From positions 186,001-250,000 of the forward strand of contig NC_011146.1 of NCBI RefSeq assembly GCF_000020725.1: a stretch of 64,000 nt of DNA, read 5' to 3'. The translations under genes were made by a program, and so were the position numbers. Under the pieces are notes generated by a model that worked only from the letters and a program-made list of their open reading frames with translations, was not told where the DNA came from and ran no database searches. Within the stretch, counting starts at the first letter, position 1, and each line of letters begins with the position of its first letter. This document shows, in pieces, positions 1 to 9,258 of the stretch. The DNA is from Citrifermentans bemidjiense Bem (lineage in GTDB: Bacteria; Desulfobacterota; Desulfuromonadia; Geobacterales; Geobacteraceae).

Positions 1-1
1 G

Positions 2-283
2 ATTGTCGAGATCCCCAAACAGTCGTACCTCACGGTGCGGGACCGCGGCGCAGTAGGGTATGTAGTCGGGCCGCTCAAGGGTTTCGGGATGGGCGTTTAC
101 CGTCTCTTCACCGGTCTGACCGAGACCGTATTCTTTGCAGTGCCCCAGCCGGGCTATTACGATCCCATGATCCAGCCGGAATTCGTCTGGGAGGGGTGGG
201 ACGCAAAGAGGGTCGAGCCGAGAGCGCAAACCGTCGCCGTGCCGGCCGAACCCGCCGAACCCGCAGAGAAAAAGGGGGATTAG
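2..283 (+). CDS. TIGR04073-family exosortase-system-associated protein (5' end outside window)
   Basis: The reading frame is open from the first bases of the window, so the start and any signal peptide lie upstream. The visible part has the pattern of a small exported family annotated as TIGR04073: an IPKQ segment, a VGPLKGFGMGVYR glycine-rich stretch, a TETVFF segment and a final PEFVW. The next gene repeats the same pattern (FPKQ, VGPLKGIGM, ETATFF, PAYVW), so the two are tandem paralogues 5 bp apart. After the conserved domain this copy adds a tail rich in Ala, Glu and Pro. The molecular role of the family is unknown. A GTG at 35 is only an internal codon. Confidence 0.75.
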   Translation: MVEIPKQSYLTVRDRGAVGYVVGPLKGFGMGVYRLFTGLTETVFFAVPQPGYYDPMIQPEFVWEGWDAKRVEPRAQTVAVPAEPAEPAEKKGD

Positions 284-288
284 AGCTA

Positions 289-657
289 ATGCGCAAGTAT
301 GTCGTGGTGATGGCTTTGCTGGTTCTGGCCCTGGCAGGTGCGGTTGACATGGCGCAAGCCGACGATCGCAACGTCGACAGCGCTGCCCCGCAGGATGTCG
401 TCGACGGGATGGCCAACAAGCTGGTGCGCGGTGTGGCCAACATCGGCACCGGGTGGATGGAGTTCCCCAAGCAGATCTACCTGACCTGCAGGGACGACGG
501 GTTTGCCAAGGGGCTCACCGTGGGACCGCTTAAAGGAATCGGCATGACAGTCGTGCGCACCGTCGCCGGCGCCGGGGAAACCGCGACCTTCTTCCTCGCC
601 TATCCCGGCTTTTACGATCCGTATTTCGACCCGGCCTATGTCTGGCAGAAAGAGTAA
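289..657 (+). CDS. TIGR04073-family exosortase-system-associated protein
   Basis: A 122-residue protein that starts at ATG 289, behind an AAGGGGG ribosome-binding stretch inside the end of the previous gene. Residues 1-24 form a classic signal peptide (MRKY, hydrophobic core, AQA cleavage site), so it is exported. The mature part holds the family motifs: FPKQ, VGPLKGIGM, ETATFF and PAYVW. It is the second gene of a tandem pair and is followed by a strong terminator, so the pair probably ends its transcription unit. The family is named for co-occurrence with exosortase systems, but no exosortase is present in this window. Function unknown. Confidence 0.8.
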   Translation: MRKYVVVMALLVLALAGAVDMAQADDRNVDSAAPQDVVDGMANKLVRGVANIGTGWMEFPKQIYLTCRDDGFAKGLTVGPLKGIGMTVVRTVAGAGETATFFLAYPGFYDPYFDPAYVWQKE

Positions 658-703
658 ACTGCAGGTGGCCGCTTAGCCGGTCGCGGCAGTAAAGCAAGAA
701 AAG

Positions 704-742
704 AAAAGGGGCAGCCGGATGAAACCGGCGCCCCTTTTCTTT
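704..742 (+). terminator. Rho-independent terminator after TIGR04073 pair
   Basis: A stem of AAAAGGGGC (704-712) with GCCGG pairs CCGGC and GCCCCTTTT (725-738) around a 6-base loop, with one bulged A at 713. It is followed by a T-rich stretch. Confidence 0.75.
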
Positions 743-780
743 TACCGAAGCAACAATCTTCCGCGAACGATCGTGTTCCT

Positions 781-893
781 GGTTCCCAAGCTCCAGCTTG
801 GGAACCCAATGCGTCGCAAAGCTCCAGCTTTGCATTCGGTAGAAGCTGGAGCTTCGGGATGGCCTTGCGTTCCCAAGGTGGACCTTGGGAACG
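781..893. repeat. Array of four perfect palindromes with 2-base centres
   Basis: Four consecutive perfect inverted repeats, each with a two-base centre. Unit 1 is 781-806 (12-bp arms, GGTTCCCAAGCT). Unit 2 is 816-833 (8-bp arms, GCAAAGCT). Unit 3 is 842-855 (6-bp arms, GAAGCT). Unit 4 is 868-893 (12-bp arms, CGTTCCCAAGGT). Units 1-3 share the core AGCT-NN-AGCT. This is non-coding and looks like an intergenic repeat element. No gene is seen from 658 to 1035 apart from this array and the two flanking terminators. Confidence 0.8.
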
Positions 894-982
894 AGAGCAA
901 AACGAGAACAAACGAGATCGGTCAAAGAAACCGGCACCTCTTCTGTTTAGGGCAGCTTCCTGCCGAGGCTCGCGAGGGGCAC

Positions 983-1013
983 AAAAAAAGGCCGCATCTT
1001 GCGATGCGGCCTT
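983..1013 (-). terminator. Terminator for the Lys/Ala-rich gene
   Basis: Stem AAGGCCGCATC (988-998) pairs GATGCGGCCTT (1003-1013) around a TTGC loop. Read on the minus strand it is followed by seven T. Confidence 0.8.
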
Positions 1014-1035
1014 CTGAATTCCCTTTAAAAGGAAA

Positions 1036-1269
1036 TTACTTTGCAGCCGGAGCAGCAGCCGGAGCTTCTTCTTTCTTCACTTCTTTTTTAGCAGCAGCTT
1101 TCTTAGCAGCTTTTTTCTTCTTCGGAGCTGCTTTCTTAGCCGGAGCTTTTTCTTCTTTTTTCACTTCTGCAGCCGGAGCAGCAGCCGGTGCTGCGTCAGC
1201 AGCGAAAACAACGCCAGCGAAAGCAACAGCAACGAGAGCAGCAACGATGGAAGACATAACTTTTTTCAT
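1036..1269 (-). CDS. Small exported Lys/Ala-rich low-complexity protein
   Basis: A 77-residue protein with a clear signal peptide (residues 1-23, hydrophobic core, VFA-AD cleavage). The mature part is almost entirely Ala, Lys, Pro and Glu, arranged as Ala/Pro blocks at both ends around a KKAAPKKKKAAKK-type centre. The centre resembles a histone-H1 tail, but the signal peptide argues for a periplasmic or outer location. An AAAAAGGAGA ribosome-binding site precedes the ATG, a terminator follows, and a perfect TATAAT lies upstream. Codons lean to GCT/GCA and AAA, unlike the GC-rich neighbours, as in strongly expressed genes. No family is recognised and the role is unknown. Confidence 0.75.
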   Translation of the reverse strand: MKKVMSSIVAALVAVAFAGVVFAADAAPAAAPAAEVKKEEKAPAKKAAPKKKKAAKKAAAKKEVKKEEAPAAAPAAK

Positions 1270-1334
1270 GGTGAATCTCCTTTTTGAAAAGTAAGTAACT
1301 CTCCAACCTATAGCAGGTACTATGCCAGTCTCTC

Positions 1335-1340
1335 ATTATA
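1335..1340 (-). promoter_or_regulatory. Perfect -10 box (TATAAT) upstream of Lys/Ala-rich gene
   Basis: ATTATA on the plus strand reads TATAAT on the minus strand, about 66 bp before the start codon. No good -35 match is seen at 16-18 bp, so it may be an extended or factor-dependent promoter. Confidence 0.4.
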
Positions 1341-1488
1341 AGGTAAGTGTCCGGTTTAAATGAAAACCCGATCCGGTACCATTGGCAGGCACATTAAAAT
1401 CGCACCGCATTTGCTCCAATGAGTACCGCAAATGAGGTAGTGTCTGAGCGAAATCTCCCATGTTGCGGCAGCGCTGGGGCATATTACC

Positions 1489-1518
1489 TTGCCAGTGCGG
1501 AAGAATTTTTGTTATTAT
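1489..1518 (+). promoter_or_regulatory. Candidate sigma-70 promoter for radical SAM gene
   Basis: TTGCCA (1489-1494), an 18-bp spacer and TATTAT (1513-1518), about 38 bp before the TTG start at 1556. The rest of the 1270-1555 gap holds no supported gene. Confidence 0.4.
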
Positions 1519-1555
1519 GGCCGGTCTTAGCTGAAAAGCGGTATCCGGGGGTTTT

Positions 1556-4042
1556 TTGAGCAATAACATACTTTTGTCAGTGGAAAAGCCCGCCCGTTAC
1601 ATGGGCGGGGAGATGGGAACGGTTTCCGGCAGGGAGGGGGCGCTCGAGTTCGTGCTCGCTTTCCCTGACGTTTATGAAATTGGGATGAGCCACCTGGGGC
1701 TGCAGGTCCTTTACGGAGTGCTGAAAGAGGTCCCCTGGATCATGCCGGAGCGCGCCTATGCGCCTTGGCCGGACCTCGAGGAGTCGCTCAGGACCCAGGG
1801 GAAGCCGCTGGTGACGCTGGAGCGCAGCCTGCCTCTGATCGAGGCGGACGTAGTGGGTTTCACGCTGCAGTACGAACTCTCCTACACCAACATATTGAAC
1901 ATGCTTGATCTGTCTGGAATTCCGCTGCTTGCCTCGGAGCGGAACGAGGGTTATCCCCTGATCCTGGGGGGCGGTCCCTGCGCCTACAACCCGGAGCCCT
2001 TGGCCGACTTCTTCGACGCCTTTCTGATCGGGGACGGCGAGGACGCGATAGTAGAGATCGCCGACTGCGTTCGCCAGTGGAAAGAGGAGAAGCTGCCGAA
2101 GAGCGTGCTTCTTGAGCAGCTTGCCCGCATCCAAGGGGTTTACGTCCCTTGCTTCTTCGAGGTGAGCTATCGTCCCGACGGCGCGGTCGAAAAGATAGCG
2201 CCGCTTCTGGCGGGGTATGGGAGCGTGAAACGGCGCTTCGTGGCCGACCTTGAAAGCGCTTACTACCCGACCTCACCGGTGGTTCCCTTCCTGAAGACCG
2301 TACACGACAGGGTGAGCGTCGAGATTTCCCGAGGCTGCACACGAGGTTGCCGGTTCTGCCAGGCAGGTTACATTTACCGCCCGGTGCGTGAGCGAAGCCC
2401 CGAGCGGGTGCTGGAGATCGTCGAGGAGACCCTGGGCAACACCGGGTACGACGAGGTATCTCTTTTGTCGCTTTCCACAGGCGATTACGGCTGCTTGACT
2501 CCGCTCTTGAAGGGGCTCATGGACCGTTACGCCTCCCAGAAAAAGGCGGTTTCACTCCCTTCCATGCGGGTGGGGAGCCTCAGCCCCGAGATGGCCGAGG
2601 AGATCCGCCGGGTGCGCAAGACCGGTTTCACCCTGGCGCCCGAAGCGGGAAGCGAGCGGCTCAGAAGGGTGATCAACAAGGGGATCACCGAGGAGGCGCT
2701 CCTGGAGAACGCCCGCGCCGTCTACAGCAACGGCTGGCGTCTCATCAAGCTCTACTTCATGATCGGCCTTCCCACCGAGACCATGGAAGACCTGGACCGC
2801 ATCGTGGAGATCTCCCGCGAGGTGAAGCGTCAGGGGAAATTCGCCGGCAACGGCGGCGACGTCAACGTCTCGGTCTCCAGCTTTGTGCCGAAGCCGCACA
2901 CGCCGTTCCAGTGGGAACCGCAGATCACGGAGGAGGAGATCGTCGACAAGCAGCGCCACCTGCGCGGCGAGCTCAAAAAGAAAAAGCTGATCATGAAATG
3001 GCAGGACGCCTCCCTCTCCGGGATGGAAGGGGTATTCGCCCGCGGCGACCGGCGGCTGTCTCGCTTGCTCATCGAAGCGCACCGCCTCGGCTGCCGCTTT
3101 GACGGCTGGTGGGAACATTTCGACCGCCTGAAATGGGCCCAGGCCTTCGAGGCGAGCGGCATCGACGCCTCGTTTTACCTGCGTCGCCGCGAGACCGACG
3201 AGTTGCTTCCCTGGGACCACATCGACTGCGGCGTGAAGAAAGAGTTCCTGCTCGCCGAGCTTGCGGCTGCCCTGAAGGAGACCGCCACCCCCGACTGCCG
3301 CTTCGACAAATGCACCGGTTGCGGCGTCTGCGACTTCGACCAGATCAAGCTGAGGTTGAAGGACCCCGTCCCCTTCGACACCTACGCCACCGAAAGCGCG
3401 CCCGAGGCGCCCGTCGAAGAGGCACAACGGATCAGGATCCGTTTCGAGAAAGTGGGGCGGATGCGCTTCTTGAGCCACCTGGAGATGCTCACCCTGTTCA
3501 CCAGGGCCGTCGGGCGCTCCGGGATACCGATCCGCTACTCGCAGGGGTTCCACCCGCACCCGAAGTTTTCCTTCGCCACAGCGCTCTCTGTAGGTATCGT
3601 CTCCTACGCTGAGTACATGGATTTCGAGGTAAATGCCGGTTATACGGCAGCCGAGCTGGAGCGGGCCCTGAACGGGAGCCTGCCCGAGGGGGTCCGGGTG
3701 CTGGAGGCGACCGAGATTCCACTGCGGGCGCCGGCGCTCTCCGTCATCATGGACAAGGTGCGTTACCGGGTAACCCTTCCGGAAGAACTTGCCCATGACC
3801 TGCAGGCGAAGGTCGAGGCTTTCCTCGCCCTGGAATCGTCACCGCTCAAGCGGGAGAAGAAGGGTAAATCCACCGAGTTCGACCTGCGCCACGAGCTGGC
3901 AGAGCTGAAGGTCGAGGGGAGCGCGCTGGAGATGGTGGTCGGCCGGGGCAAGCCCGTCGAGTTCACCTGCGCCATCCTGGATGTGCAGCCCGAGGCGCTG
4001 AAAGAGGCGCGGCTGGAGAAGCTGGAAGTACTCTTCTCCTGA
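1556..4042 (+). CDS. TIGR03960-type B12-binding radical SAM protein fused to DUF2344 domain
   Basis: An 828-residue protein. Residues 1 to about 200 match the cobalamin-binding-like N-terminus of this family (VEKPARY start, EIGMSHLGLQ, LGGGP). The radical SAM 4Fe-4S motif CxxxCxxC is C261/C265/C268. A second cysteine set, C581, C586, C589 and C592, may bind another cluster or zinc. From about residue 625 comes the DUF2344/TIGR03936 domain (RFLSHLEM, YSQGFHPHPK), seen elsewhere as a separate protein. The TTG start is chosen because the conserved VEKPARY follows at once. It is the first gene of a forward run into rng. The substrate is unknown; the neighbourhood suggests RNA or translation. Confidence 0.9.
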   Translation: MSNNILLSVEKPARYMGGEMGTVSGREGALEFVLAFPDVYEIGMSHLGLQVLYGVLKEVPWIMPERAYAPWPDLEESLRTQGKPLVTLERSLPLIEADVVGFTLQYELSYTNILNMLDLSGIPLLASERNEGYPLILGGGPCAYNPEPLADFFDAFLIGDGEDAIVEIADCVRQWKEEKLPKSVLLEQLARIQGVYVPCFFEVSYRPDGAVEKIAPLLAGYGSVKRRFVADLESAYYPTSPVVPFLKTVHDRVSVEISRGCTRGCRFCQAGYIYRPVRERSPERVLEIVEETLGNTGYDEVSLLSLSTGDYGCLTPLLKGLMDRYASQKKAVSLPSMRVGSLSPEMAEEIRRVRKTGFTLAPEAGSERLRRVINKGITEEALLENARAVYSNGWRLIKLYFMIGLPTETMEDLDRIVEISREVKRQGKFAGNGGDVNVSVSSFVPKPHTPFQWEPQITEEEIVDKQRHLRGELKKKKLIMKWQDASLSGMEGVFARGDRRLSRLLIEAHRLGCRFDGWWEHFDRLKWAQAFEASGIDASFYLRRRETDELLPWDHIDCGVKKEFLLAELAAALKETATPDCRFDKCTGCGVCDFDQIKLRLKDPVPFDTYATESAPEAPVEEAQRIRIRFEKVGRMRFLSHLEMLTLFTRAVGRSGIPIRYSQGFHPHPKFSFATALSVGIVSYAEYMDFEVNAGYTAAELERALNGSLPEGVRVLEATEIPLRAPALSVIMDKVRYRVTLPEELAHDLQAKVEAFLALESSPLKREKKGKSTEFDLRHELAELKVEGSALEMVVGRGKPVEFTCAILDVQPEALKEARLEKLEVLFS

Positions 4043-4234
4043 AAATCCGTTCAACGTTCTGCGTTCAACGTGTGCAACCGGCGTGCTCGTCGGGAAGGGC
4101 TGGTGACGGCTCGTGCCTCGGCTCTGGCTGTAAAAACTGTTTCAGACCTTGTCGTCTGCCGGGTAGCTGGTGCCGTCGGGGCAATGGCGGATTGAGCAGG
4201 AATGAACTCGAACCTTGAACGTTGAACCTTGAAC

Positions 4235-4258
4235 AGTTTTTAAGTTTTTGAGTTTTTG
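4235..4258. repeat. Three tandem 8-bp units AGTTTTTN upstream of rng
   Basis: AGTTTTTA, AGTTTTTG, AGTTTTTG in direct succession 27 bp before the rng start. They are preceded by short GAACCTTGAAC direct repeats at about 4209-4234. The 4043-4284 gap has no supported gene. Confidence 0.7.
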
Positions 4259-4284
4259 AATTTCATATATAGGAAGGGGTTAGC

Positions 4285-5775
4285 ATGGGAAACGAGCTGG
4301 TCATAAACACCACCTCCCACGAAACCCGCATCGCGCTCATCGAAAACGGCACCATTGCGGAGCTGTACGTCGAGAGGAGCAGGGTGAAGGGGATCATCGG
4401 CAACATCTACAAGGGAAGAGTGGTCCGGGTGCTGCCGGGCATGCAGGCGGCGTTCGTGGACATCGGGCTGGAAAAGGCAGCCTTTCTTTACGTGGCGGAC
4501 GTCTTCGACGCCATGGACGAGTACGACAGCTACATCGAGGGTGAGCAGGGCGACGAGCCGATGCCGCACCCGCTGCACCCCATCGAGGAACTGCTGCAGG
4601 AGGGGCAGGAACTCCTGGTGCAGATCTCCAAGGAGCCTATCGGGACCAAGGGGGCTCGCATCACGGCGCACATCTCGCTTCCTGGGCGCCACCTGGTTTA
4701 CATGCCGACGGTCGACCACGTCGGCATCTCCAGGAGGATCGAGGACGAAGCGGAGCGCGAGCGTCTGAAGGAGATCGTGGACCGCATCAAGCCGGTCGGC
4801 GGCGGGTTCATCGTCAGGACAGTCTCCGACGGCAAGAGCGAAGAGGACCTGGTGGCGGACCTCCACTACCTGACCAAGCTCTGGGACGAGATCGCCAAGA
4901 AGAAGGACAAGGCGGGAGCCCCGACCCTGATCCACTCCGATCTCGACGTAACCCAGAAGGTGGTGCGCGACATCCTCACCGAATCGGTGGAGCGGATCGT
5001 AGTGGACTCGAAGCCCGAGTACGACAAGATCGTCCAGTTCATCAGCACCTTCATGCCCAAGATGAAGTACTCCATCGAGCTTTACGACGAAGAGGAGCCG
5101 ATCTTCGACCATTTCGGGCTGGAGGTCGAGATCAGCCGCGCCTTGGGGCGCAAGGTCTGGCTCAAGAGCGGCGGCTACATAATCATCGAGCAGACCGAGG
5201 CGTTGACCGCGATAGACGTCAACACCGGGCGCTACGTCGGCAAGCACAACCTGGAAGACACCATCCTGAAGACCAACCTGGAGGCGGTGAAGGAGATCGC
5301 CTACCAGCTGCGCCTCAGGAACCTGGGCGGCATCATCATTATCGACTTCATCGACATGGAGAAGGAGGTGAACCGCGAGAAGGTGTACGGCGCGCTAGAA
5401 GAGGCACTGAAGAGCGACAAGTCCAAGACCAACATCCTGAAGATCTCGGAGCTGGGGCTCGTGGAGATGACCCGCAAGAGGGTGCGCGAGAGCCTGGGAC
5501 GCATGATGTGCGAGCCCTGCCCCTACTGCGAGGGGCGCGGTTACGTGAAGTCCAAGATCTCGGTCTGCCACGAGATCTTCCGTGAGCTGCGTCGCGAGAT
5601 GCTGGACATCCGCGGCACCAAGGTGATGCTCACCGTGCATCCCCAGGTGGCCGACCTACTTTACGACGAGGAGCGGCGCGGGCTGGAGGAATTGGAGAAG
5701 AACTTCAAGAAGCGGATCACCGTCCGCGCCAAGCCCGGTTTTCATCAGGAGCAGTTCGAGGTTGCGGTCAGCTAG
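4285..5775 (+). CDS. rng: Ribonuclease G (Rne/Rng family)
   Basis: A 496-residue endoribonuclease that processes rRNA 5' ends and decays mRNA in the cytoplasm. It has an N-terminal S1-like RNA-binding domain (about residues 35-125, GNIYKGRVVRVLPGMQAAFVD). The catalytic Mg-binding aspartates are D311 (AIDVNTG) and D354 (IIDFIDM), 43 residues apart exactly as in RNase E/G. A cysteine zinc-link lies at C409/C412/C415. The length fits RNase G rather than RNase E, because the long disordered C-terminal scaffold is missing. An AGGAAGGGG site precedes the ATG. It lies upstream of purT, rplU, rpmA and obgE, an arrangement common in this group. Confidence 0.95.
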   Translation: MGNELVINTTSHETRIALIENGTIAELYVERSRVKGIIGNIYKGRVVRVLPGMQAAFVDIGLEKAAFLYVADVFDAMDEYDSYIEGEQGDEPMPHPLHPIEELLQEGQELLVQISKEPIGTKGARITAHISLPGRHLVYMPTVDHVGISRRIEDEAERERLKEIVDRIKPVGGGFIVRTVSDGKSEEDLVADLHYLTKLWDEIAKKKDKAGAPTLIHSDLDVTQKVVRDILTESVERIVVDSKPEYDKIVQFISTFMPKMKYSIELYDEEEPIFDHFGLEVEISRALGRKVWLKSGGYIIIEQTEALTAIDVNTGRYVGKHNLEDTILKTNLEAVKEIAYQLRLRNLGGIIIIDFIDMEKEVNREKVYGALEEALKSDKSKTNILKISELGLVEMTRKRVRESLGRMMCEPCPYCEGRGYVKSKISVCHEIFRELRREMLDIRGTKVMLTVHPQVADLLYDEERRGLEELEKNFKKRITVRAKPGFHQEQFEVAVS

Positions 5776-5809
5776 GACCGCTTGAGAAATTAAAGAACCA
5801 GGAGAAGTG

Positions 5810-6988
5810 ATGATAGGAACGCCGCTGAAAAACAGTGCGACGAGGATGATGCTGCTGGGCTCAGGCGAGCTAGGCAAGGAAGTGGCCCTGGAGGCCCAGA
5901 GGCTGGGGATCGAGGTGATAGCGGTGGACCGTTATGCCGACGCCCCGGCGATGCAGGTCGCCCACCGAAGCCACGTGATCGATATGCTCGACCGCGAACA
6001 ACTGGACCGGGTGGTCCGCCTGGAGAATCCGTCGCTGATCGTGCCGGAGATCGAGGCGATCAACACCGTCTACCTTTTGGAGCTGGAGAAGGAAGGGTTC
6101 AACGTCATCCCTACCGCACGCGCCGCGAACCTCACCATGAACCGCGAGGGGATCCGCAGGCTCGCCGCCGAGGAACTCGGGCTTCCCACCGCCGCCTACC
6201 GTTTCGCGACCAGCATGGACGAGTTCCGCGAAGCTGTCGCCGCCATCGGTCTTCCCTGCGTGGTGAAGCCGATCATGAGCTCCTCGGGCAAGGGGCAGAG
6301 CGTGCTGCGCGACGCGGCGGACCTGGAGCGCTGCTTCAAATACGCCATGGAGGGGGCGCGCGGCGCCTCCGACAAGGTGATCGTGGAACAGTTCATCCCG
6401 TTCGACTATGAGATCACGCTCCTCACCGTCCGGCACGCAGGGGGCACCAGCTTCTGTCCCCCCATCGGGCACCGCCAAATCGACGGCGACTACCACGAGT
6501 CGTGGCAGCCGACACCGATGGTTCCTGCGGTGCTGGCCGAAGCGCAGCGCCAGGCCGAGGCAGTCACCGGCGCTCTCGGCGGGCGCGGCATCTTCGGCGT
6601 CGAGTTCTTCGTCACCGGCGACAAGGTCTGGTTCTCCGAGGTCTCTCCCAGGCCGCACGACACCGGGATGGTCACCATGATCTCCCAGAACCTCTCCGAG
6701 TTCGAGCTGCACGTGCGCGCTATCCTGGGGCTGCCGGTGCCGCAGGTCGAGAGCCTCGGCTGCGCCGCTTCGCACGTCATCCTGTCGGAGGGGCAGGCCG
6801 CGGAGGTCGCCTTCGAGGGAGTGGCAAAAGCCCTGGAGATCCCCGGCAGCAAGCTGCGCCTTTTCGGCAAACCCGACACCAGGAAGGGGCGCCGCATGGG
6901 CGTGGCGCTCGCCTTCGGCGCCGACTGCGACGAGGCCCGCCAGAAGGCCGAACAATCCGCCCACTGTGTAGGCATCGTAAAACGCTAG
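5810..6988 (+). CDS. purT: Formate-dependent GAR transformylase (PurT)
   Basis: A 392-residue ATP-grasp enzyme that makes formyl-GAR from glycinamide ribonucleotide, formate and ATP in purine synthesis. The N-terminus reads [20 protein letters not shown] and [19 protein letters not shown], diagnostic for PurT. The ATP-grasp core follows ([28 protein letters not shown]), and the metal/substrate residues lie in [16 protein letters not shown] 5810 is preferred over the overlapping GTG 5807, because GGAG (5801-5804) would be too close to the GTG. The formate route suits an anaerobe. It sits 34 bp after rng. Confidence 0.95.
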   Translation: MIGTPLKNSATRMMLLGSGELGKEVALEAQRLGIEVIAVDRYADAPAMQVAHRSHVIDMLDREQLDRVVRLENPSLIVPEIEAINTVYLLELEKEGFNVIPTARAANLTMNREGIRRLAAEELGLPTAAYRFATSMDEFREAVAAIGLPCVVKPIMSSSGKGQSVLRDAADLERCFKYAMEGARGASDKVIVEQFIPFDYEITLLTVRHAGGTSFCPPIGHRQIDGDYHESWQPTPMVPAVLAEAQRQAEAVTGALGGRGIFGVEFFVTGDKVWFSEVSPRPHDTGMVTMISQNLSEFELHVRAILGLPVPQVESLGCAASHVILSEGQAAEVAFEGVAKALEIPGSKLRLFGKPDTRKGRRMGVALAFGADCDEARQKAEQSAHCVGIVKR

Positions 6989-7039
6989 ACCCGCTGGGAT
7001 GATCGAAGCCCTTTAATCGCACGCATCTTAGGAGGTTCC

Positions 7040-7342
7040 ATGGTCTTTGCCGCGAAGGTGTCCGAGGTTCCGGAATTTGGCAAGAAGCTGGTCGAGGCAG
7101 GCGGAGTGCAGGTGCTCCTGGTGAAGACCAAGGGGACGGTGTACGCCTGCGAGGCGGAATGCCCGCACCAGGGCGCGCCCCTGCAGGGGGCTTTCATCAA
7201 GGAGGCAGGGCGTCTTTCCTGCCCGAGGCACGGCTACCGTTTCGATCTCGCCACCGGCGCCTGTGCCGACCATCAGGAGTACACCCTGAAGGTGTACCCG
7301 GTCGAGATACGGGGAGACGAGGTGTTCGTCGAAGTTGGCTGA
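7040..7342 (+). CDS. Small Rieske-type [2Fe-2S] protein
   Basis: A 100-residue stand-alone Rieske ferredoxin-like protein. The two cluster-binding motifs are CPH (in ECPHQGAPLQG) and CPRH (in LSCPRHGYRFDLATG), giving the Cys-x-His and Cys-x2-His ligands, and the ending VYPVEIRGDEVFVEV is typical of the fold. There is no signal or membrane segment, so it is probably a soluble cytoplasmic electron carrier or a partner of an unlinked oxygenase or reductase. It lies between purT and rplU, behind an AGGAGGT site. Confidence 0.9.
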   Translation: MVFAAKVSEVPEFGKKLVEAGGVQVLLVKTKGTVYACEAECPHQGAPLQGAFIKEAGRLSCPRHGYRFDLATGACADHQEYTLKVYPVEIRGDEVFVEVG

Positions 7343-7389
7343 TGCCCCGTTCAACCCGGCAGGAAAAATAGCCTTGGCGGAAAAAAGCC

Positions 7390-7418
7390 TTGACTCCAAA
7401 AACTTTTCAAGATAAGTT
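7390..7418 (+). promoter_or_regulatory. Candidate sigma-70 promoter for rplU-rpmA
   Basis: TTGACT (7390-7395), a 17-bp spacer and TAAGTT (7413-7418), 43 bp before the rplU start. The A/T-rich surroundings support a promoter; the -10 match is weak. Confidence 0.45.
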
Positions 7419-7460
7419 TGACCGCTCAATTGTAAATCCAGGGTAAAGGTGGTGAAGTTC

Positions 7461-7769
7461 ATGTACGCAGTAGTTAAAACCGGAGGGAAGCAGTATAAAG
7501 TTTCCGAGGGCGATTTTCTGAAAGTTGAAAAATTGGAGGGCGCGGTAGGCGATACCGTCGAGTTCTCCGAGATCCTGATGGTTGGCGGCGATAAGGTTGT
7601 TATCGGAACACCTTTAGTGCCCAGCGCCTCTGTAGTCGGCAAGATTGTCGAGCAGGGCAAAGACAAGAAGATTCTGGTCTTCAAGTCCAAGCGCCGGAAA
7701 AACACCAGGAAACTTAATGGGCACCGTCAACTCAGAACGATCCTCAAGATCGAGAAGATCAACGCCTAG
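7461..7769 (+). CDS. rplU: 50S ribosomal protein L21
   Basis: A 102-residue 23S-rRNA-binding protein of the large subunit. MYAVVKTGGKQYKVSEGD at the N-terminus and KRRKNTRKLNGHRQ near the C-terminus are signature L21 sequence. The start is placed at ATG 7461, where L21 proteins begin, rather than at the in-frame GTG 7449; the AAAGGTGG site fits ATG 7461. It is followed by rpmA and obgE, the near-universal L21-L27-Obg order. Confidence 0.97.
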   Translation: MYAVVKTGGKQYKVSEGDFLKVEKLEGAVGDTVEFSEILMVGGDKVVIGTPLVPSASVVGKIVEQGKDKKILVFKSKRRKNTRKLNGHRQLRTILKIEKINA

Positions 7770-7836
7770 GCAATATTTTACAGGACGGTAGGCGACCCCT
7801 AGTTCGACAGGGTGCTACCGGCAGAAGGAGCAGAAA

Positions 7837-8094
7837 ATGGCACACAAGAAAGGCGTCGGCAGTTCCAGGAACGGCCGCGACTCCGACGGCCAGAGGCTTG
7901 GTTGCAAGAAATTTGGCGGCGAAGCTGTCAAAGCCGGCAACATCATCTACCGTCAGCACGGCACCAAGATCCACCCGGGGAACAACGTCGGCCTTGGCAA
8001 GGACTACACCCTTTTCGCCCTGATCGAGGGCGTGGTGAAGTTCGAGCGCATGGGCAAAGACCGTAAAAAGGTCTCCGTTTACCCGGCCAACTAG
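7837..8094 (+). CDS. rpmA: 50S ribosomal protein L27
   Basis: An 85-residue large-subunit protein whose N-terminal tail reaches the peptidyl-transferase centre. It begins [16 protein letters not shown] with no cleavable N-terminal extension of the Firmicutes kind. GxNVGxGxDxTLFAL and a Lys-rich C-terminus follow. An AGAAGGAG site lies 5 bases before the ATG. Confidence 0.97.
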   Translation: MAHKKGVGSSRNGRDSDGQRLGCKKFGGEAVKAGNIIYRQHGTKIHPGNNVGLGKDYTLFALIEGVVKFERMGKDRKKVSVYPAN

Positions 8095-8108
8095 CCAACG
8101 CAGCATAA

Positions 8109-9185
<1,077 letters not shown>

Positions 9186-9201
9186 GGATTAAAAATAGAA
9201 G

Positions 9202-9236
9202 AGGGGAGCAGCCGAAGCGGTTGCTCCCCTTTTTTT
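9202..9236 (+). terminator. Terminator after obgE
   Basis: Stem AGGGGAGCA (9202-9210) pairs TGCTCCCCT (9222-9230), extended by inner GCC/GGT pairs around GAAGC. Seven T follow. The A-rich left flank may let it also serve the convergent gene. Confidence 0.85.
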
Positions 9237-9258
9237 ATGTTGGAAATAATGGCAAGGT

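Noticed and set aside
719-1294. Plus-strand frame across the palindromes and the Lys/Ala-rich gene
   Set aside because: It starts inside a terminator, translates the palindromes, and is antisense to a gene with a signal peptide and a good ribosome-binding site.
1336-1569. Minus-strand 77-residue frame upstream of the radical SAM gene
   Set aside because: It overlaps the candidate promoter and has no family pattern or ribosome-binding site.
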